Assembly: GCF_000382285.1 (NCBI RefSeq)
Contig: NZ_KB907943.1
Location: forward strand, 1-51,575
Direction: 5' to 3'
Source of the DNA: Solimonas variicoloris DSM 15731
GTDB lineage: Bacteria > Pseudomonadota > Gammaproteobacteria > Nevskiales > Nevskiaceae
DNA length: 51,575 nucleotides
Position 1 is the stretch's first letter, and each line of letters starts with the position of its first letter. Positions 16,481 to 28,652 of this stretch are shown here, one piece after another. The translations under genes were made by a program, and so were the position numbers. Under the pieces are notes generated by a model. That model saw only the letters and a list, made by a program, of their open reading frames with translations. It was not told where the DNA came from and did not search any database.

Positions 16481-17410
16481 ATGCGCCTGCCGCAAGCCTG
16501 GAAAGGCCGCGTTCGCCTGCCCGCGATCGTCGCCCCGATGTTCCTCGTCTCCAATCCGAAGCTGGTCGCCGCCTGCTGCCGCGCCGGCGTCGTCGGCACC
16601 TTCCCGGCGCTGAACCAGCGCAGCACGGACGGCTTCGTCGCCTGGCTCGACGAGCTCGGCGCGACGCTGACGGCGAACGACGCGCCGTACGGCGTGAACC
16701 TGATCGTGCACAAGACCAACCCGCGCCTCGACGCGGATCTGAAGAAGGTCGTCGAGCACCGCGTGCCGCTGGTCATCACCTCGCTCGGCGCCGTCAGCGA
16801 AGTCGTCGATGCCGTGCACAGCTACGGCGGCGTGGTGTTCCACGACGTGATCGGCGTGCGCCACGCCGAGAAGGCGGCGGCGGCCGGCGTCGACGGCCTG
16901 ATCGCGGTGGCGGCCGGCGCCGGCGGCCATGCCGGCACCATCAATCCGTTCGCGCTGATTCCGGAGATCCGCGCCATGTTCGACGGCTATCTCGCGCTGT
17001 CCGGCTGCATCGGCAGCGGCGGCGGCGTGCTCGCCGCGCAGGCGCTCGGCGCCGACTTCGCGTACCTGGGCACGCGCTTCATCGCCACGCAGGAAGCCTC
17101 GGTGCCGGACGCGTACAAGCAGATGCTGCTCGACAGCCGCGCCGGCGACATCGTCTACACGCCGCACATCAGCGGCGTGAACGCCAACTTCCTGCGCCCG
17201 TCGATCGTGCGCGCCGGACTCGATCCGGACCATCTCGAACCGAAGAAGGATCTCGACTTCGGCGCCGAGCTGTCGGGCGGCAAGGCCTGGAAGGACATCT
17301 GGTCGGCCGGCCAGGGCGTCGGCGCGATTCACGACGTGCCGTCGGCGACGCAGCTCTGCGAGCGCCTGATCGCCGAGTACGAAGCGACGCGCCGCGCGCT
17401 CGCCGGCTAG
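16481..17410 (+). CDS. Nitronate monooxygenase family flavoprotein
   Basis: The ATG at 16481 gives 309 residues. The TIM-barrel FMN enzyme pattern is present: LPAIVAPMFLVSNPKLV at the N-terminus, GVNLIVHKTN, HDVIGVRHAEKAAAAGVDGLIAVAAGAGGHAG with the active-site His, and SGGGVLAAQALGADFAYLGTRFIAT for the FMN phosphate. Such enzymes oxidise propionate-3-nitronate or other nitronates with O2. The GAGGHAG motif is the usual mark. It is cytosolic. It stands alone and the upstream ribosome site is poor. Confidence 0.9.
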   Translation: MRLPQAWKGRVRLPAIVAPMFLVSNPKLVAACCRAGVVGTFPALNQRSTDGFVAWLDELGATLTANDAPYGVNLIVHKTNPRLDADLKKVVEHRVPLVITSLGAVSEVVDAVHSYGGVVFHDVIGVRHAEKAAAAGVDGLIAVAAGAGGHAGTINPFALIPEIRAMFDGYLALSGCIGSGGGVLAAQALGADFAYLGTRFIATQEASVPDAYKQMLLDSRAGDIVYTPHISGVNANFLRPSIVRAGLDPDHLEPKKDLDFGAELSGGKAWKDIWSAGQGVGAIHDVPSATQLCERLIAEYEATRRALAG

Positions 17411-17444
17411 GGAAGGTCCGCATGGGGAAGGTCTGAACAGCACC

Positions 17445-17542
17445 GTCATCGCGAGGCCGCGCAGCGGCCGTGGCGATCCGGCCACGCCGCGGGTGTCGTA
17501 TGCCGCCGGGTGGTTTCGTCGCCGGCGGTTTCTCGCCACGAC
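17445..17542 (-). repeat. Dispersed ~100-bp element with GTCAT/ATGAC ends, copy 1
   Basis: This intergenic copy runs on the minus strand relative to copies 2 (28339) and 3 (30073). The conserved block reads GGATCGCCACGGCCGCTGCG then CGGCCTCGCGATGAC at one end. The other end is GTCGTGGCGA, imperfectly complementary to the first. The copies share about 100 bp, with a short terminal inverted repeat GTCATNGCGA, as in a MITE or REP-type repeat. Confidence 0.7.
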
Positions 17543-17579
17543 GACGGGCGAGCTTTTTCAGAGGTTCCCAAGGCAGATG

Positions 17580-17610
17580 CGGCCGCCCGCGCGCATGGCG
17601 CGGGCGGCCG
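17580..17610. promoter_or_regulatory. Strong GC hairpin in leader of the 17634 gene
   Basis: CGGCCGCCCGCG and CGCGGGCGGCCG form a perfect 12-bp stem with a 7-base loop, 23 bp before the ATG. No U tract follows, so it is not an ordinary terminator on either strand; it may be a leader structure or a repeat end. Confidence 0.45.
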
Positions 17611-17633
17611 GACAGTAAGGCGAGGAGGCCCGC

Positions 17634-18452
17634 ATGCGTGCGATCAGCCGCGATACCACGCTGTGCATGTCGCTGGCGGCGCGGTCCGGCCAATTCGGCA
17701 CGCGCTTCCACAACCACCTGTACGCGGCGCTCGGGCTCGATTACGTCTACAAGGCGTTCACGACCACCGACCTGCCGGCGGCGATCGCCGGCATCCGCGC
17801 CCTCGGCATCCGCGGCTGCGCGATCTCGATGCCGTTCAAGGAAGCCTGCATCCCGCTGCTCGATGCGCTGGAGGATTCGGCGGCGGCGATCGACGCGGTC
17901 AACACCATCGTCAACGACGCGGGGCGTCTGCGCGGCTACAACACCGATTACGTCGCCGTGCGCCAGCTGCTGCGCGAGCATGCGATCGATCCGGCGACGC
18001 CGGTGCTGCTGCGCGGCAGCGGCGGCATGGCCAAGGCGGTCGGCTGCGCGCTGCGCGACGCCGGCTTTGGCGACGGCGTCATCATCGCGCGCAATGAAGC
18101 CGCCGGCCGCCGTCTGGCGCAGAGCTGCGGCTACGTCTGGCGCGCCGAAGCGCCGGCGCCGCGCGCGGCGCTGCTGGTCAACGTCACGCCGGTCGGCATG
18201 GCCGGCGGCGCCGAGGCCGACGCGCTGGCCTTCGATGAAGCGACGATCGAGGCGGCGGCGCGCGTGTTCGACGTCGTCGCGCTGCCGGCCGAGACGCCGC
18301 TGATCCGCCGCGCGCGCCAGCTCGGCATCGCCACGCTCAGCGGCGCCGAGGTGAGCGTGCGACAGGCGCTCGAGCAGTTCGTGCTCTACACCGGCGTGCG
18401 GCCGGACGCGGCACAGGTCGCCGCCGCGGCGGCGTACGCGCGCGGCGGCTGA
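17634..18452 (+). CDS. Shikimate 5-dehydrogenase-like protein (SDH-L type)
   Basis: The ATG follows GGAGG. The 272-residue protein has an N-terminal substrate domain (SMPFKEACIPLLDALEDSAAAIDAVNTIVND with the catalytic-type Lys, then GYNTDY) and a C-terminal dinucleotide-binding domain (VLLRGSGGMAKAVGCALRDAG). The start is MRAISRDTTLCMSLAARSGQFGTRFHN, unlike true AroE, and matches the HI0607/SDH-L subgroup, which has weak activity on shikimate and may use another substrate. Its usual AroE neighbours are absent. Confidence 0.85.
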   Translation: MRAISRDTTLCMSLAARSGQFGTRFHNHLYAALGLDYVYKAFTTTDLPAAIAGIRALGIRGCAISMPFKEACIPLLDALEDSAAAIDAVNTIVNDAGRLRGYNTDYVAVRQLLREHAIDPATPVLLRGSGGMAKAVGCALRDAGFGDGVIIARNEAAGRRLAQSCGYVWRAEAPAPRAALLVNVTPVGMAGGAEADALAFDEATIEAAARVFDVVALPAETPLIRRARQLGIATLSGAEVSVRQALEQFVLYTGVRPDAAQVAAAAAYARGG

Positions 18453-18462
18453 GCGCCGCCGC

Positions 18463-19131
18463 TCAGGGCTGCTGCGTCTGGTACTTCGGCGAGCGCGGCC
18501 CGTAAAGCAGGCCGGCCGGTTGCCCGGCCGTCAGCAGGCGCATGCTGGTGACGCCGGCGATGTCGTGACTGCGGTCGCTCGTCGATTCGATGATCTGATT
18601 GACGAGGGCGCTGATCAGCAGTCCGGCAAGACCGCCGCCGGCGCTGCTGCGATTCTCCGCGCTCGACGCCGATGCCTTGCCGGCCCACAGCACCTGGCCG
18701 CTGCGCAGGTCGACCAGATGCGCTTCGGCGGTGACGACGGTCGCGCTGCTGATCAGCTGGTAGATCGTGCCGAACTGCTTGATGTGCACGTACAGCGCGG
18801 CGTCGGCCTGAAAGATCTTGTGCAGCCGGTCGACCGGAATGCCTTCGATCTCCGCCGGATTCGTATAGCCGTTCTGACGGAAGGTCTCGTCGACCAGCGA
18901 CACCGGCAGCACGTAATAGCCGGACTCCGCCAGCGGCAGCGTCATCTGCGACAGCAGGCTGTAGCTGGCGTCGACCGTGTTCGTGTCGTTGACCGGCGGC
19001 AGCAGCAGGATCGACGCCGGGCGGCTCTGGCGGAAGTTCGTGTAGTCGTAGCCCGTCGTCGTCGCGCAGGCGCCGAGCAGCGCGGCGATGGCGCACAGGC
19101 TCAGCAGGCGCAAGCTTCGCATCGTCTTCAT
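18463..19131 (-). CDS. DUF799 (GNA1162-like) lipoprotein
   Basis: The 222-residue product has a lipobox LGAC with Cys22, so it is a lipoprotein, probably of the outer membrane. The body (ASILLLPPVNDTNTVDASYSLLSQMTLPLAESGYYVLPVSLVDETFRQNGYTNPAEI) is the DUF799/GNA1162 pattern known from Neisseria. It overlaps the upstream DUF4810 gene by 4 bp (ATGA), so the two are translationally coupled. Its TolB-N-like fold suggests a structural part of a cell-envelope assembly with the CsgG-family partner. Function unproven. Confidence 0.88.
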   Translation of the reverse strand: MKTMRSLRLLSLCAIAALLGACATTTGYDYTNFRQSRPASILLLPPVNDTNTVDASYSLLSQMTLPLAESGYYVLPVSLVDETFRQNGYTNPAEIEGIPVDRLHKIFQADAALYVHIKQFGTIYQLISSATVVTAEAHLVDLRSGQVLWAGKASASSAENRSSAGGGLAGLLISALVNQIIESTSDRSHDIAGVTSMRLLTAGQPAGLLYGPRSPKYQTQQP

Positions 19132-19508
19132 GGCGCCTCGGCCTGGGTGCGGTTGAGGTTGCCGATCAGAAAATCCATGTACGGCTTCGATTCGGGAAAG
19201 CGGGCTTCCTCGGCCATGAACGCGGTGCGCGCCGGCCCCGGCTGGCCCATGCGCAGATAGAGCAGGCCCAGATGCGCGTGAAAGCCCGGCGGCAATGCCG
19301 CGCCCCTGGCGCTGGCCTGGGCGGCGGTTTTTTCGAGCGCTTCGCGCTGTTGCTCCGGACTGTTGCCGTCGCCCTGGAAGTAGGCATAGAGCTGCGGCTG
19401 GTAGTCGCCCCAGTAGTACAGCGGCTTCGGCTGCGTGACGCAGCCGGACAGCAGCAGCGTCGCGACGGCGAGGCCGGCGCGCATGAGCGCGGTCGTCGAG
19501 ATGGTCAA
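19128..19508 (-). CDS. DUF4810 lipoprotein
   Basis: The 126-residue product has a lipobox LLSGC with Cys23. The mature part (KPLYYWGDYQPQLYAYFQGDGNSPEQQREALEKTAAQASARGAALPPGFHAHLGLLYLRMGQPGPARTAF) ends in a TPR-like helical repeat, typical of DUF4810. It is the middle gene of the CsgG, DUF4810, DUF799 set, 59 bp after the CsgG gene, and overlaps the DUF799 gene by 4 bp. Confidence 0.88.
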   Translation of the reverse strand: MTISTTALMRAGLAVATLLLSGCVTQPKPLYYWGDYQPQLYAYFQGDGNSPEQQREALEKTAAQASARGAALPPGFHAHLGLLYLRMGQPGPARTAFMAEEARFPESKPYMDFLIGNLNRTQAEAP

Positions 19509-19567
19509 GGCATCCCCCTGATCGATGCGGTGCGCGCGCTCCCCCGGACGTGCGCGGCGGATGTGGA

Positions 19568-20236
19568 CTACTTCGCCGGACGCCAGGCGCCGGACTGCAG
19601 GCCGTTGACGAGGTTGTTGACCGCCTCGCGAATGGCGAGATCGAGCACCTTGCCGTTGAGCGTCGAGTCATAGCTGGCGGTGCTGCCGAAGCCGATCACC
19701 TCGCGGTTCGACAGGCTGTACTCGCCGCTGCCCTGCGACGAATAGATGACCTCGGACGTGCTGACGTCGACGACGTTGAGCGCGACCTTGGCGTAGGCGA
19801 TCTGCTGCTTGCCGTGGCCGAGGATGCCGAACAGCTGCTGGTCGCCGACTTCCTTGCGGCCGAACTCGGTGACGTCGCCGGTGATCACGTAGTCGGCGCC
19901 CTTGAGCTTCTGCGTCGCGCCACTGATCTTCGCTTCCTGGCCGATCTCGCGCATGTTGTCACGGTCGAGCACGGTGAAGCGGCCGGTCTGCTGCAGATGC
20001 GTGATGAGAATGGTCTTGGCCTGGCCGCCGAGCTGGTCGACGCCGTCCGAGAAGATGCCGCGCAGATAGTTCGAGCGGTTGTCGAACTTGCCGACCGCGA
20101 TCGGGCTGCGCGTGCCCTGGTACGGCGTGCCGGCCGTCGCCACCTGCGGCACCTCCAGCGTCCGCGAGCTTTCCGTGGCGCAGCCGCCGGCGCCTAGCAG
20201 CACCACGAGCGCGAGACTGGCAATCCGCTTGTTCAT
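19568..20236 (-). CDS. CsgG/HfaB-family lipoprotein
   Basis: The 222-residue product has a lipobox ending at Cys19 and matches the CsgG/HfaB family: IAVGKFDNRSNYLRGIFSDGVDQLGGQAKTILITHLQQTGRFTVLDRDNM. CsgG proper forms a 9-mer outer-membrane channel for curli subunits. The curli partners (CsgA, B, E, F) are not here; instead the three-lipoprotein set CsgG-DUF4810-DUF799 suggests a separate envelope complex. It is the first gene of the operon. Confidence 0.9.
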   Translation of the reverse strand: MNKRIASLALVVLLGAGGCATESSRTLEVPQVATAGTPYQGTRSPIAVGKFDNRSNYLRGIFSDGVDQLGGQAKTILITHLQQTGRFTVLDRDNMREIGQEAKISGATQKLKGADYVITGDVTEFGRKEVGDQQLFGILGHGKQQIAYAKVALNVVDVSTSEVIYSSQGSGEYSLSNREVIGFGSTASYDSTLNGKVLDLAIREAVNNLVNGLQSGAWRPAK

Positions 20237-20365
20237 TCGAAGTTGTCCTGATGGAGAGCCGTGATTATCGGAGACGCGCGCGCGCTTGGGGTGTGCCGCG
20301 GGTCTCCTTCGGTCGCGGCGCCGCGGTCGCCGGCCCGCAGCCGCGGCGGCGGCGGGCCGTACCGT

Positions 20366-21793
<1,428 letters not shown>

Positions 21794-21848
21794 GATCGGG
21801 TGGTCGGGGTGCGGGGGACGCGCGCGCGGCGCGCGGCTGGGGTCGGGG

Positions 21849-22304
21849 CTACGCGAGCTCGACAAGCTTGGCGCGGATGGTATCGCCAACGATCTCGGCG
21901 CGCGCGACGCTGATCGGCAGGCTGAAGCGGCGCGGTCCGGCGCTGCCGGGATTCAGGTAAAGGACGCCGTCGCGCGTCTCGATCTTCGGCCGGTGCGAGT
22001 GGCCGCTGACGACGGCGGCGATGCCTGCGCGGCGTGGTTCGAGGGCCAGCGTCTTGAGGTCGTGCAGCAGGTGCAGGCGCAGGCCGCCGGCGGCAAAGGT
22101 CTGCGTCTCCGGCACGTCCATCGCCCAGGGCTCGGTGTCGTTGTTGCCGCGCACCGCGACCAGCGGCGCCAGCTCGCGCAGTGCGGCGAGCACCTCCGGC
22201 GCGCCGATGTCGCCGGCGTGCACGATCAGCTCGCTGCCGCGCAGCGCGTCCAGCGCCTCGGGCCGCAGCAGACCGTGCGTGTCGGAGATCAGGCCGATGT
22301 TCAT
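21849..22304 (-). CDS. YfcE/MJ0936-type metallophosphoesterase
   Basis: The 151-residue protein has all the metal-site motifs of the calcineurin-like family: GLISDTHG (DxH), VHAGDIG (GD), VRGNNDTE (GNxD), and VVSGHSHRPKIE (GHxH). The size and NPGSAGPRR ending fit the YfcE/MJ0936 phosphodiesterases, which use Mn2+ on small phosphodiester substrates. Cytosolic. It is 88 bp from the M14 peptidase gene upstream and 55 bp from the M20 gene downstream, all on the minus strand. Confidence 0.9.
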   Translation of the reverse strand: MNIGLISDTHGLLRPEALDALRGSELIVHAGDIGAPEVLAALRELAPLVAVRGNNDTEPWAMDVPETQTFAAGGLRLHLLHDLKTLALEPRRAGIAAVVSGHSHRPKIETRDGVLYLNPGSAGPRRFSLPISVARAEIVGDTIRAKLVELA

Positions 22305-22392
22305 AGGCGCGAAGGCAAGGGGCGTGCGGGGCGGCGGGTGCGCAAGCGGCGATGGTAGCGCCGCGCTCGCGCGCGACGAAATGCCGGGCCGC

Positions 22393-24162
22393 TCAGCGCT
22401 CGACGCGCAGCACCGGATACAGGTTCAGGCGCTCGTCCCAGGACGGCGCTCGTTGCGCGAAGAACGCGAGGCGCGCCCTCGGGTTCTGCGCGAAGTCGGC
22501 GTCGTGCGCGAGCCTGTCGGTGAAGGCCGCGGCGACCTGCGGATCTTGCACGAGCATGTCGCGCGCTACGTCCTCGGCGACGTAGGCCTCCATGTATTCC
22601 TTCTGCTCGAAGGCGTTGTTGAAGAAGCCCCAGGCGGCCAGCGAGTCCGGCGCCTGCGGTTCGAGCAGGGCCATCACCAGCCGCGCCTTCGGCTGCGCGA
22701 TCGGCACCAGCAGCGCGCCGGCCGCGAGGTCGCGCGTTTCTTCGCGCCAGTCGCCGGCCAGCGTCAGCATCTGGTGGCTTTCGAACGAGCGCGGCGCGAA
22801 CGTCACCTGGCTGGCGCGGAACGCCTGCACGGCGCGCTGCGGCTGCGCGTCGCTCAGCGTTTCGAAGGCGATGCTGTGCAGGCGCAGTTTCGCCGCCACC
22901 CAGGACGCGTCGGCGGCCGGCACCAGATAGCCGAGCTTCGGCGCCGTGACGCTGAGCGCCGGCCGGATGTCGTCCTTGATCGGCAGATGCCAGACCTGCG
23001 GCTTCGTGTCGTCGTAACGCGTCATCAGCGCGCCGGAAATTTCCGAGGGCGTGCGCGTGTAGACGTAGCCGAGGAAGTCAATGGTGCGCACGGTGTCGGA
23101 CGGCGCGTACGTCAGCGCCACCGGCGTGCCGCCGAGCCGGCTCGCGAGGACGTCGGCGGCGTCGGCCAGCTGCAGCCACTCGCGGCCGTGCTGCGCGGTC
23201 TGTTCGAGCACGGCGACGATGGTGTTGCGGGTGATGCGCACGCGGGTCGGATAGTCCTTCCACGAGTGCGTTTCGACCAGCATGCCGTAGCGGTTGCGCA
23301 GCAGCGGATAGCCGTGCGAGAAGCGCGGCGGCGGCACGTTGTCGGCGAAGCCGGAGGCCGGATCGTCGTCGACCACGAACGAAGGATAGAAGCTCAGCGG
23401 CAGCGAGCCCTGCTGCGCGAGTTTCTTGACGACGTCGCCGCGCAGCGCGAGCCCGGCCTTCTGCATCGCCGCGTCGCCGGCGTGCACCGGCTCCATCGTG
23501 ATCGAGATGTCGTGCTGGAACTTGGCGCCGTCGGTGACGTGCAGGTCGACGCTCAGGATCGGGTCCCAGTCGTTCATCAGGCGCAGCATCGCCTGCATCT
23601 CCGGCGCGTCCGCCTTCAGGTAGTCGCGGTTGAGGTTGAAGTTCTGCGCGGTGGTGCGCCAGCCCATTGCCTCGGGACCGACCTGGTTCGGGCGGTTCCA
23701 GCGGCCGAAGCGTTCGTGGCCGTCGACGTTGAAGACCGGCACGAAGACCAGCACCTGGCGGTCGAGCGCGCCTTTGGCGAGTTCGCCGTCCAGCACTTCG
23801 CGCAGCGCGAGCAGGCCGGCATCCTTGCCGTCGATCTCGCCGGCGTGGATGCCGCCCTGGATCAGCACCACCGGCAGCTGCCGCGCGTGCGCGGCGTCCG
23901 GCGTCAGCGCGCCGCTGGTGGAGGCGACCAGCGCCTTCATCGGCCGGCCTTCCGGCGTGGTGCCGAAGTCGATGCAGCGCAGCGCCTGCGGCCAGCGCGC
24001 GGCGTAGGCCGCGCAGAGCCGGATCACCTCGTCGTAGCGGCCGGTCTGCACGAAGCCCGAGCGCTCGGCAACGCTGCGCAGCGCGTCGTCGGCGGGCGCG
24101 GCGGCCTGCAGCGGCGCGGCGATCAGGGCGAGGCAGAGGCAGAGCAGGCGCGTGGCGGACAT
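22393..24162 (-). CDS. Exported M14-family zinc carboxypeptidase
   Basis: The ATG at 24162 gives 589 residues; the upstream extension is not credible. A Sec signal (MSATRLLCLCLALIAAPLQA-AAP) sends it to the periplasm. Zinc ligands are His106 and Glu109 in GGIHAGEIDGKD, and a His in SVDLHVTDGAKFQHD. The large C-terminal region (about 330-589) follows the catalytic domain. It probably trims peptides or peptidoglycan stems. No regulator is adjacent. Confidence 0.88.
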   Translation of the reverse strand: MSATRLLCLCLALIAAPLQAAAPADDALRSVAERSGFVQTGRYDEVIRLCAAYAARWPQALRCIDFGTTPEGRPMKALVASTSGALTPDAAHARQLPVVLIQGGIHAGEIDGKDAGLLALREVLDGELAKGALDRQVLVFVPVFNVDGHERFGRWNRPNQVGPEAMGWRTTAQNFNLNRDYLKADAPEMQAMLRLMNDWDPILSVDLHVTDGAKFQHDISITMEPVHAGDAAMQKAGLALRGDVVKKLAQQGSLPLSFYPSFVVDDDPASGFADNVPPPRFSHGYPLLRNRYGMLVETHSWKDYPTRVRITRNTIVAVLEQTAQHGREWLQLADAADVLASRLGGTPVALTYAPSDTVRTIDFLGYVYTRTPSEISGALMTRYDDTKPQVWHLPIKDDIRPALSVTAPKLGYLVPAADASWVAAKLRLHSIAFETLSDAQPQRAVQAFRASQVTFAPRSFESHQMLTLAGDWREETRDLAAGALLVPIAQPKARLVMALLEPQAPDSLAAWGFFNNAFEQKEYMEAYVAEDVARDMLVQDPQVAAAFTDRLAHDADFAQNPRARLAFFAQRAPSWDERLNLYPVLRVER

Positions 24163-24329
24163 CGGACGGTTCCGGCGGGGGACGGGCGGGCCGCCATCGT
24201 AGTGCGTCGGCGCGCCGCCCAGTACGGTGGGATTCCTCATGCGCCGCCGCGCGTGACGCGCCGCCCGCGCTTCGGACATGATCGCGGGCGCGCCGGGTGG
24301 CGTATCGGGAAGATGAAACGGGAGCCGTC

Positions 24330-24803
24330 ATGGACGAATCGCAGCAGCCCTTGCCGCCGGCGCTCGACGCACGGCAGATCGCGCCGCGCGCGCAGGCCTC
24401 GCTGTACCCCGCGCCGCTCGCGGCGCGCTTCGGCGGACGCAGCAAGCGGGCGCTGGGCGAGGCCTTCGGGCTCGCCAATTTCGGCGTCAACCTGACGACG
24501 CTGGCGCCGGGCGCGAGCTCGTCACTGCGTCACGCGCACAGCCGCCAGGACGAATTCGTCTACGTGCTGGAAGGGCATCCGACGCTGATCACCGACGCCG
24601 GCGAAACGCCGCTGGCGCCCGGCATGTGCGCGGGCTTTCGCGCCGGCCGCGGCGACGCGCACCAGCTCGTCAACCGCAGCGATGCGCCGGTCGTCTACCT
24701 GGAGGTCGGCGACGAAGTCGTGTATCCCGACGACGATCTCGCCATGACGACCGGTGCCGACGGCCGCCGCCGCTTCACCCGCAAGGACGGCAGCGCGTAC
24801 TGA
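24330..24803 (+). CDS. Cupin domain protein
   Basis: The ATG at 24330 gives 157 residues. Motif 1 is SSLRHAHSRQDEFVYVLEGHPTLI and motif 2 is GRGDAHQLVNRSD, giving the His-His-Glu-His metal set. The N-terminal 50 residues are Ala/Pro-rich. Unlike the 14259 cupin, motif 1 carries HAHSRQDE and so belongs to another subgroup. It diverges from the M14 gene. Function unknown; a metal-dependent isomerase or oxygenase is likely. Confidence 0.83.
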   Translation: MDESQQPLPPALDARQIAPRAQASLYPAPLAARFGGRSKRALGEAFGLANFGVNLTTLAPGASSSLRHAHSRQDEFVYVLEGHPTLITDAGETPLAPGMCAGFRAGRGDAHQLVNRSDAPVVYLEVGDEVVYPDDDLAMTTGADGRRRFTRKDGSAY

Positions 24804-24822
24804 GCAAGACGACCGGCGGCGC

Positions 24823-25989
24823 TCAGCCGGCGAACACCTGGCGCAGGTAGGCGAGGTAGGAGTCGTCGTCGCTCATCGTCTTGCTCGGATCGTCGCTGAG
24901 CTTGACGACCGGCTGGCCGTTGCAGCGGAACATCTTGATGACGATGTTCAGCGGCTCGGGGCCGAGGTCGTTGGTGAGATTGGTGCCGATGCCGAACGAC
25001 AGCCGGCAGCGGCCGCGGAAGCGCTCGTGCAGCTCGACGATGCGCGGGAAGGTCAGCGCATCGCTGAACACCAGCGTCTTGCCGGCCGGGTCGACGCGCT
25101 GCGCCGCGTAGTGCGCGAGCAGGCGCTCGCCCCAGGCGAACGGATCGCCGGAATCGTGGCGCGCGCCGTCGAACAGCTTGCAGAAATACAGATCGAAGTC
25201 GCGCAGGAAGGCGGCCAGACCGTAGGTGTCGGACAGCGCGATGCCGAGGTCGCCGCGGTATTCGTGCGCCCAGCGCTCGAACGCGAAAGTCTGCGCGTCG
25301 CGCAGGCGCGGGCCGAGCGCCTGGCAGGCCTGCAGATACTCGTGACCCATGCTGCCGAGCGGCGTCAGGCCGTGACTCATCGCGTGGCGCACGTTGCTGG
25401 TGCCGGCCAGGCGCGCGCCGAGCGTGGTCGACAGCGTTTCGATCAGCTCGTCGTGCCACTGCAGCGAGTAGCGGCGGCGCGTGCCGTAGTCGGCGATCCG
25501 GCAGCCGGCGTCGGTGCGCGCGGCGAGCAGCTGCATCTTGTCGCGCAGGCGGCGGCGGCCCTCGTCGAGCGCGGGCTGCGGCTGCTGCCGGCGGAACCAG
25601 GTTTCGTTGATGATCGCCAGCAGCGGGATCTCGAACAGGATCGTGTGCAGCCACGGTCCGCGCACCACCAGCTCGATGCCGCCGCGTTCCTGCGGCGCGG
25701 CCGCCAGATGCACGTACTTCTCGTTGAGATGGAACAGACCGAGAAAGTCGACGAAATCGCTGCGGATGAAGCGCAGGCCGCGCAGGTAATCGAGCTCCGC
25801 GTCGCTGAAGCGCAGCGCGCACAGCGCGGCGATCTGCTCGCGCAGCGCCGGGATGCACGGCGACAGGTCGACGCCGGGCGTGCGGCACTTGAAGCGGTAC
25901 TCGACCTCGGCGGCCGGGAACTGATGCAGGACGACCTGCATCATCGTGAACTTGTACAGATCGGTGTCGAGCAGCGAGGGGATGATCAT
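24823..25989 (-). CDS. pncB: Nicotinate phosphoribosyltransferase
   Basis: The ATG at 25989 gives 388 residues, the normal length. The enzyme makes nicotinate mononucleotide from nicotinate and PRPP in NAD salvage. The N-terminus ([33 protein letters not shown]) is diagnostic. The phospho-histidine loop is GSMGHEY, and the PRPP site includes YGTRRRYS and a [11 protein letters not shown] loop near the end. Cytosolic. It diverges from the diguanylate cyclase gene across 150 bp. Confidence 0.95.
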   Translation of the reverse strand: MIIPSLLDTDLYKFTMMQVVLHQFPAAEVEYRFKCRTPGVDLSPCIPALREQIAALCALRFSDAELDYLRGLRFIRSDFVDFLGLFHLNEKYVHLAAAPQERGGIELVVRGPWLHTILFEIPLLAIINETWFRRQQPQPALDEGRRRLRDKMQLLAARTDAGCRIADYGTRRRYSLQWHDELIETLSTTLGARLAGTSNVRHAMSHGLTPLGSMGHEYLQACQALGPRLRDAQTFAFERWAHEYRGDLGIALSDTYGLAAFLRDFDLYFCKLFDGARHDSGDPFAWGERLLAHYAAQRVDPAGKTLVFSDALTFPRIVELHERFRGRCRLSFGIGTNLTNDLGPEPLNIVIKMFRCNGQPVVKLSDDPSKTMSDDDSYLAYLRQVFAG

Positions 25990-26139
25990 GGCGCCACGAT
26001 AGCGGCGCGCCCGGGCCGCCGCCACGGGCGCCGACCGCCTGATCGGCAGATCCGACCGCTGATCGCGAGTCCTCTCAGGTTTTCGCGTCAGGCGCCGCAA
26101 TCTGCGCAACGGGGGAGTAGCGCAAGCGAGGTGGGTGGG

Positions 26140-28253
<2,114 letters not shown>

Positions 28254-28338
28254 GCCGGATGCTCCGCCGTGCTGCGGGAACGGCGCGGCGGACGCCGCGC
28301 ACGAGCCCGCGATTCTAGGCGGCCTCGGCAAAGGCGCC

Positions 28339-28443
28339 TACATCGCGAAGCCGGGTCGCCGTCGTGCGCCGCAGCGGTCCCGCGGGGCACGACGCCGGCG
28401 GCGGCTGTGGATCGCCACGGCCGCTGCGCGGCCTCGCGATGAC
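28339..28443 (+). repeat. Dispersed ~100-bp element, copy 2
   Basis: It contains the shared block ATCGCCACGGCCGCTGCGCG then GCCTCGCGATGAC at its right end and a CATCGCGAAG left end. See copy 1 at 17445 and copy 3 at 30073. It is in the 28254-28652 gap between SDR and phosphoesterase genes. Confidence 0.65.
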
Positions 28444-28494
28444 GGTGTTTTTCAGAGCGGCCCCAGGGACGGGCAACGTGCGAGAGTCGCGGGT

Positions 28495-28550
28495 AACAGG
28501 AAACAGGAAACAGGAAACAGGAAACAGACAGCAGAGAGCAGAGAGCAGAG
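28495..28550 (+). repeat. Heptanucleotide tandem repeat, two variants
   Basis: Four copies of AACAGGA are followed by AACAGAC and then three copies of AGCAGAG, all in a 7-bp register. It is intergenic, just past dispersed element copy 2. It is a simple-sequence tract prone to slippage. No promoter is evident here. Confidence 0.85.
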
Positions 28551-28591
28551 AGCGGTGGCGGCCGGGCGCTACGTCGGCATGCGCGCCGTAC

Positions 28592-28626
28592 AAAAAAGGC
28601 ACCGCCCGCGAGTCGCGGGCGGTGCC
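28592..28626 (-). terminator. Rho-independent terminator for the 28653 gene
   Basis: Read on the minus strand, GGCACCGCCCGCG pairs with CGCGGGCGGTGCC across ACT and is followed by TTTTTT. It lies 27 bp past the stop of the phosphoesterase gene. Confidence 0.9.
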
Positions 28627-28652
28627 GGGTTGCAGCCGGCGCAGGCCGCTTG

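Noticed and set aside
17580-17610. The strong hairpin as a terminator
   Set aside because: No U tract on either strand.
22021-24495. An 824-codon plus frame
   Set aside because: Antisense to the certain M14 and phosphodiesterase genes; no motif.
28495-28550. CRISPR-like repeats
   Set aside because: Units are 7 bp without spacers; a simple tandem repeat. No cas genes are in the window.
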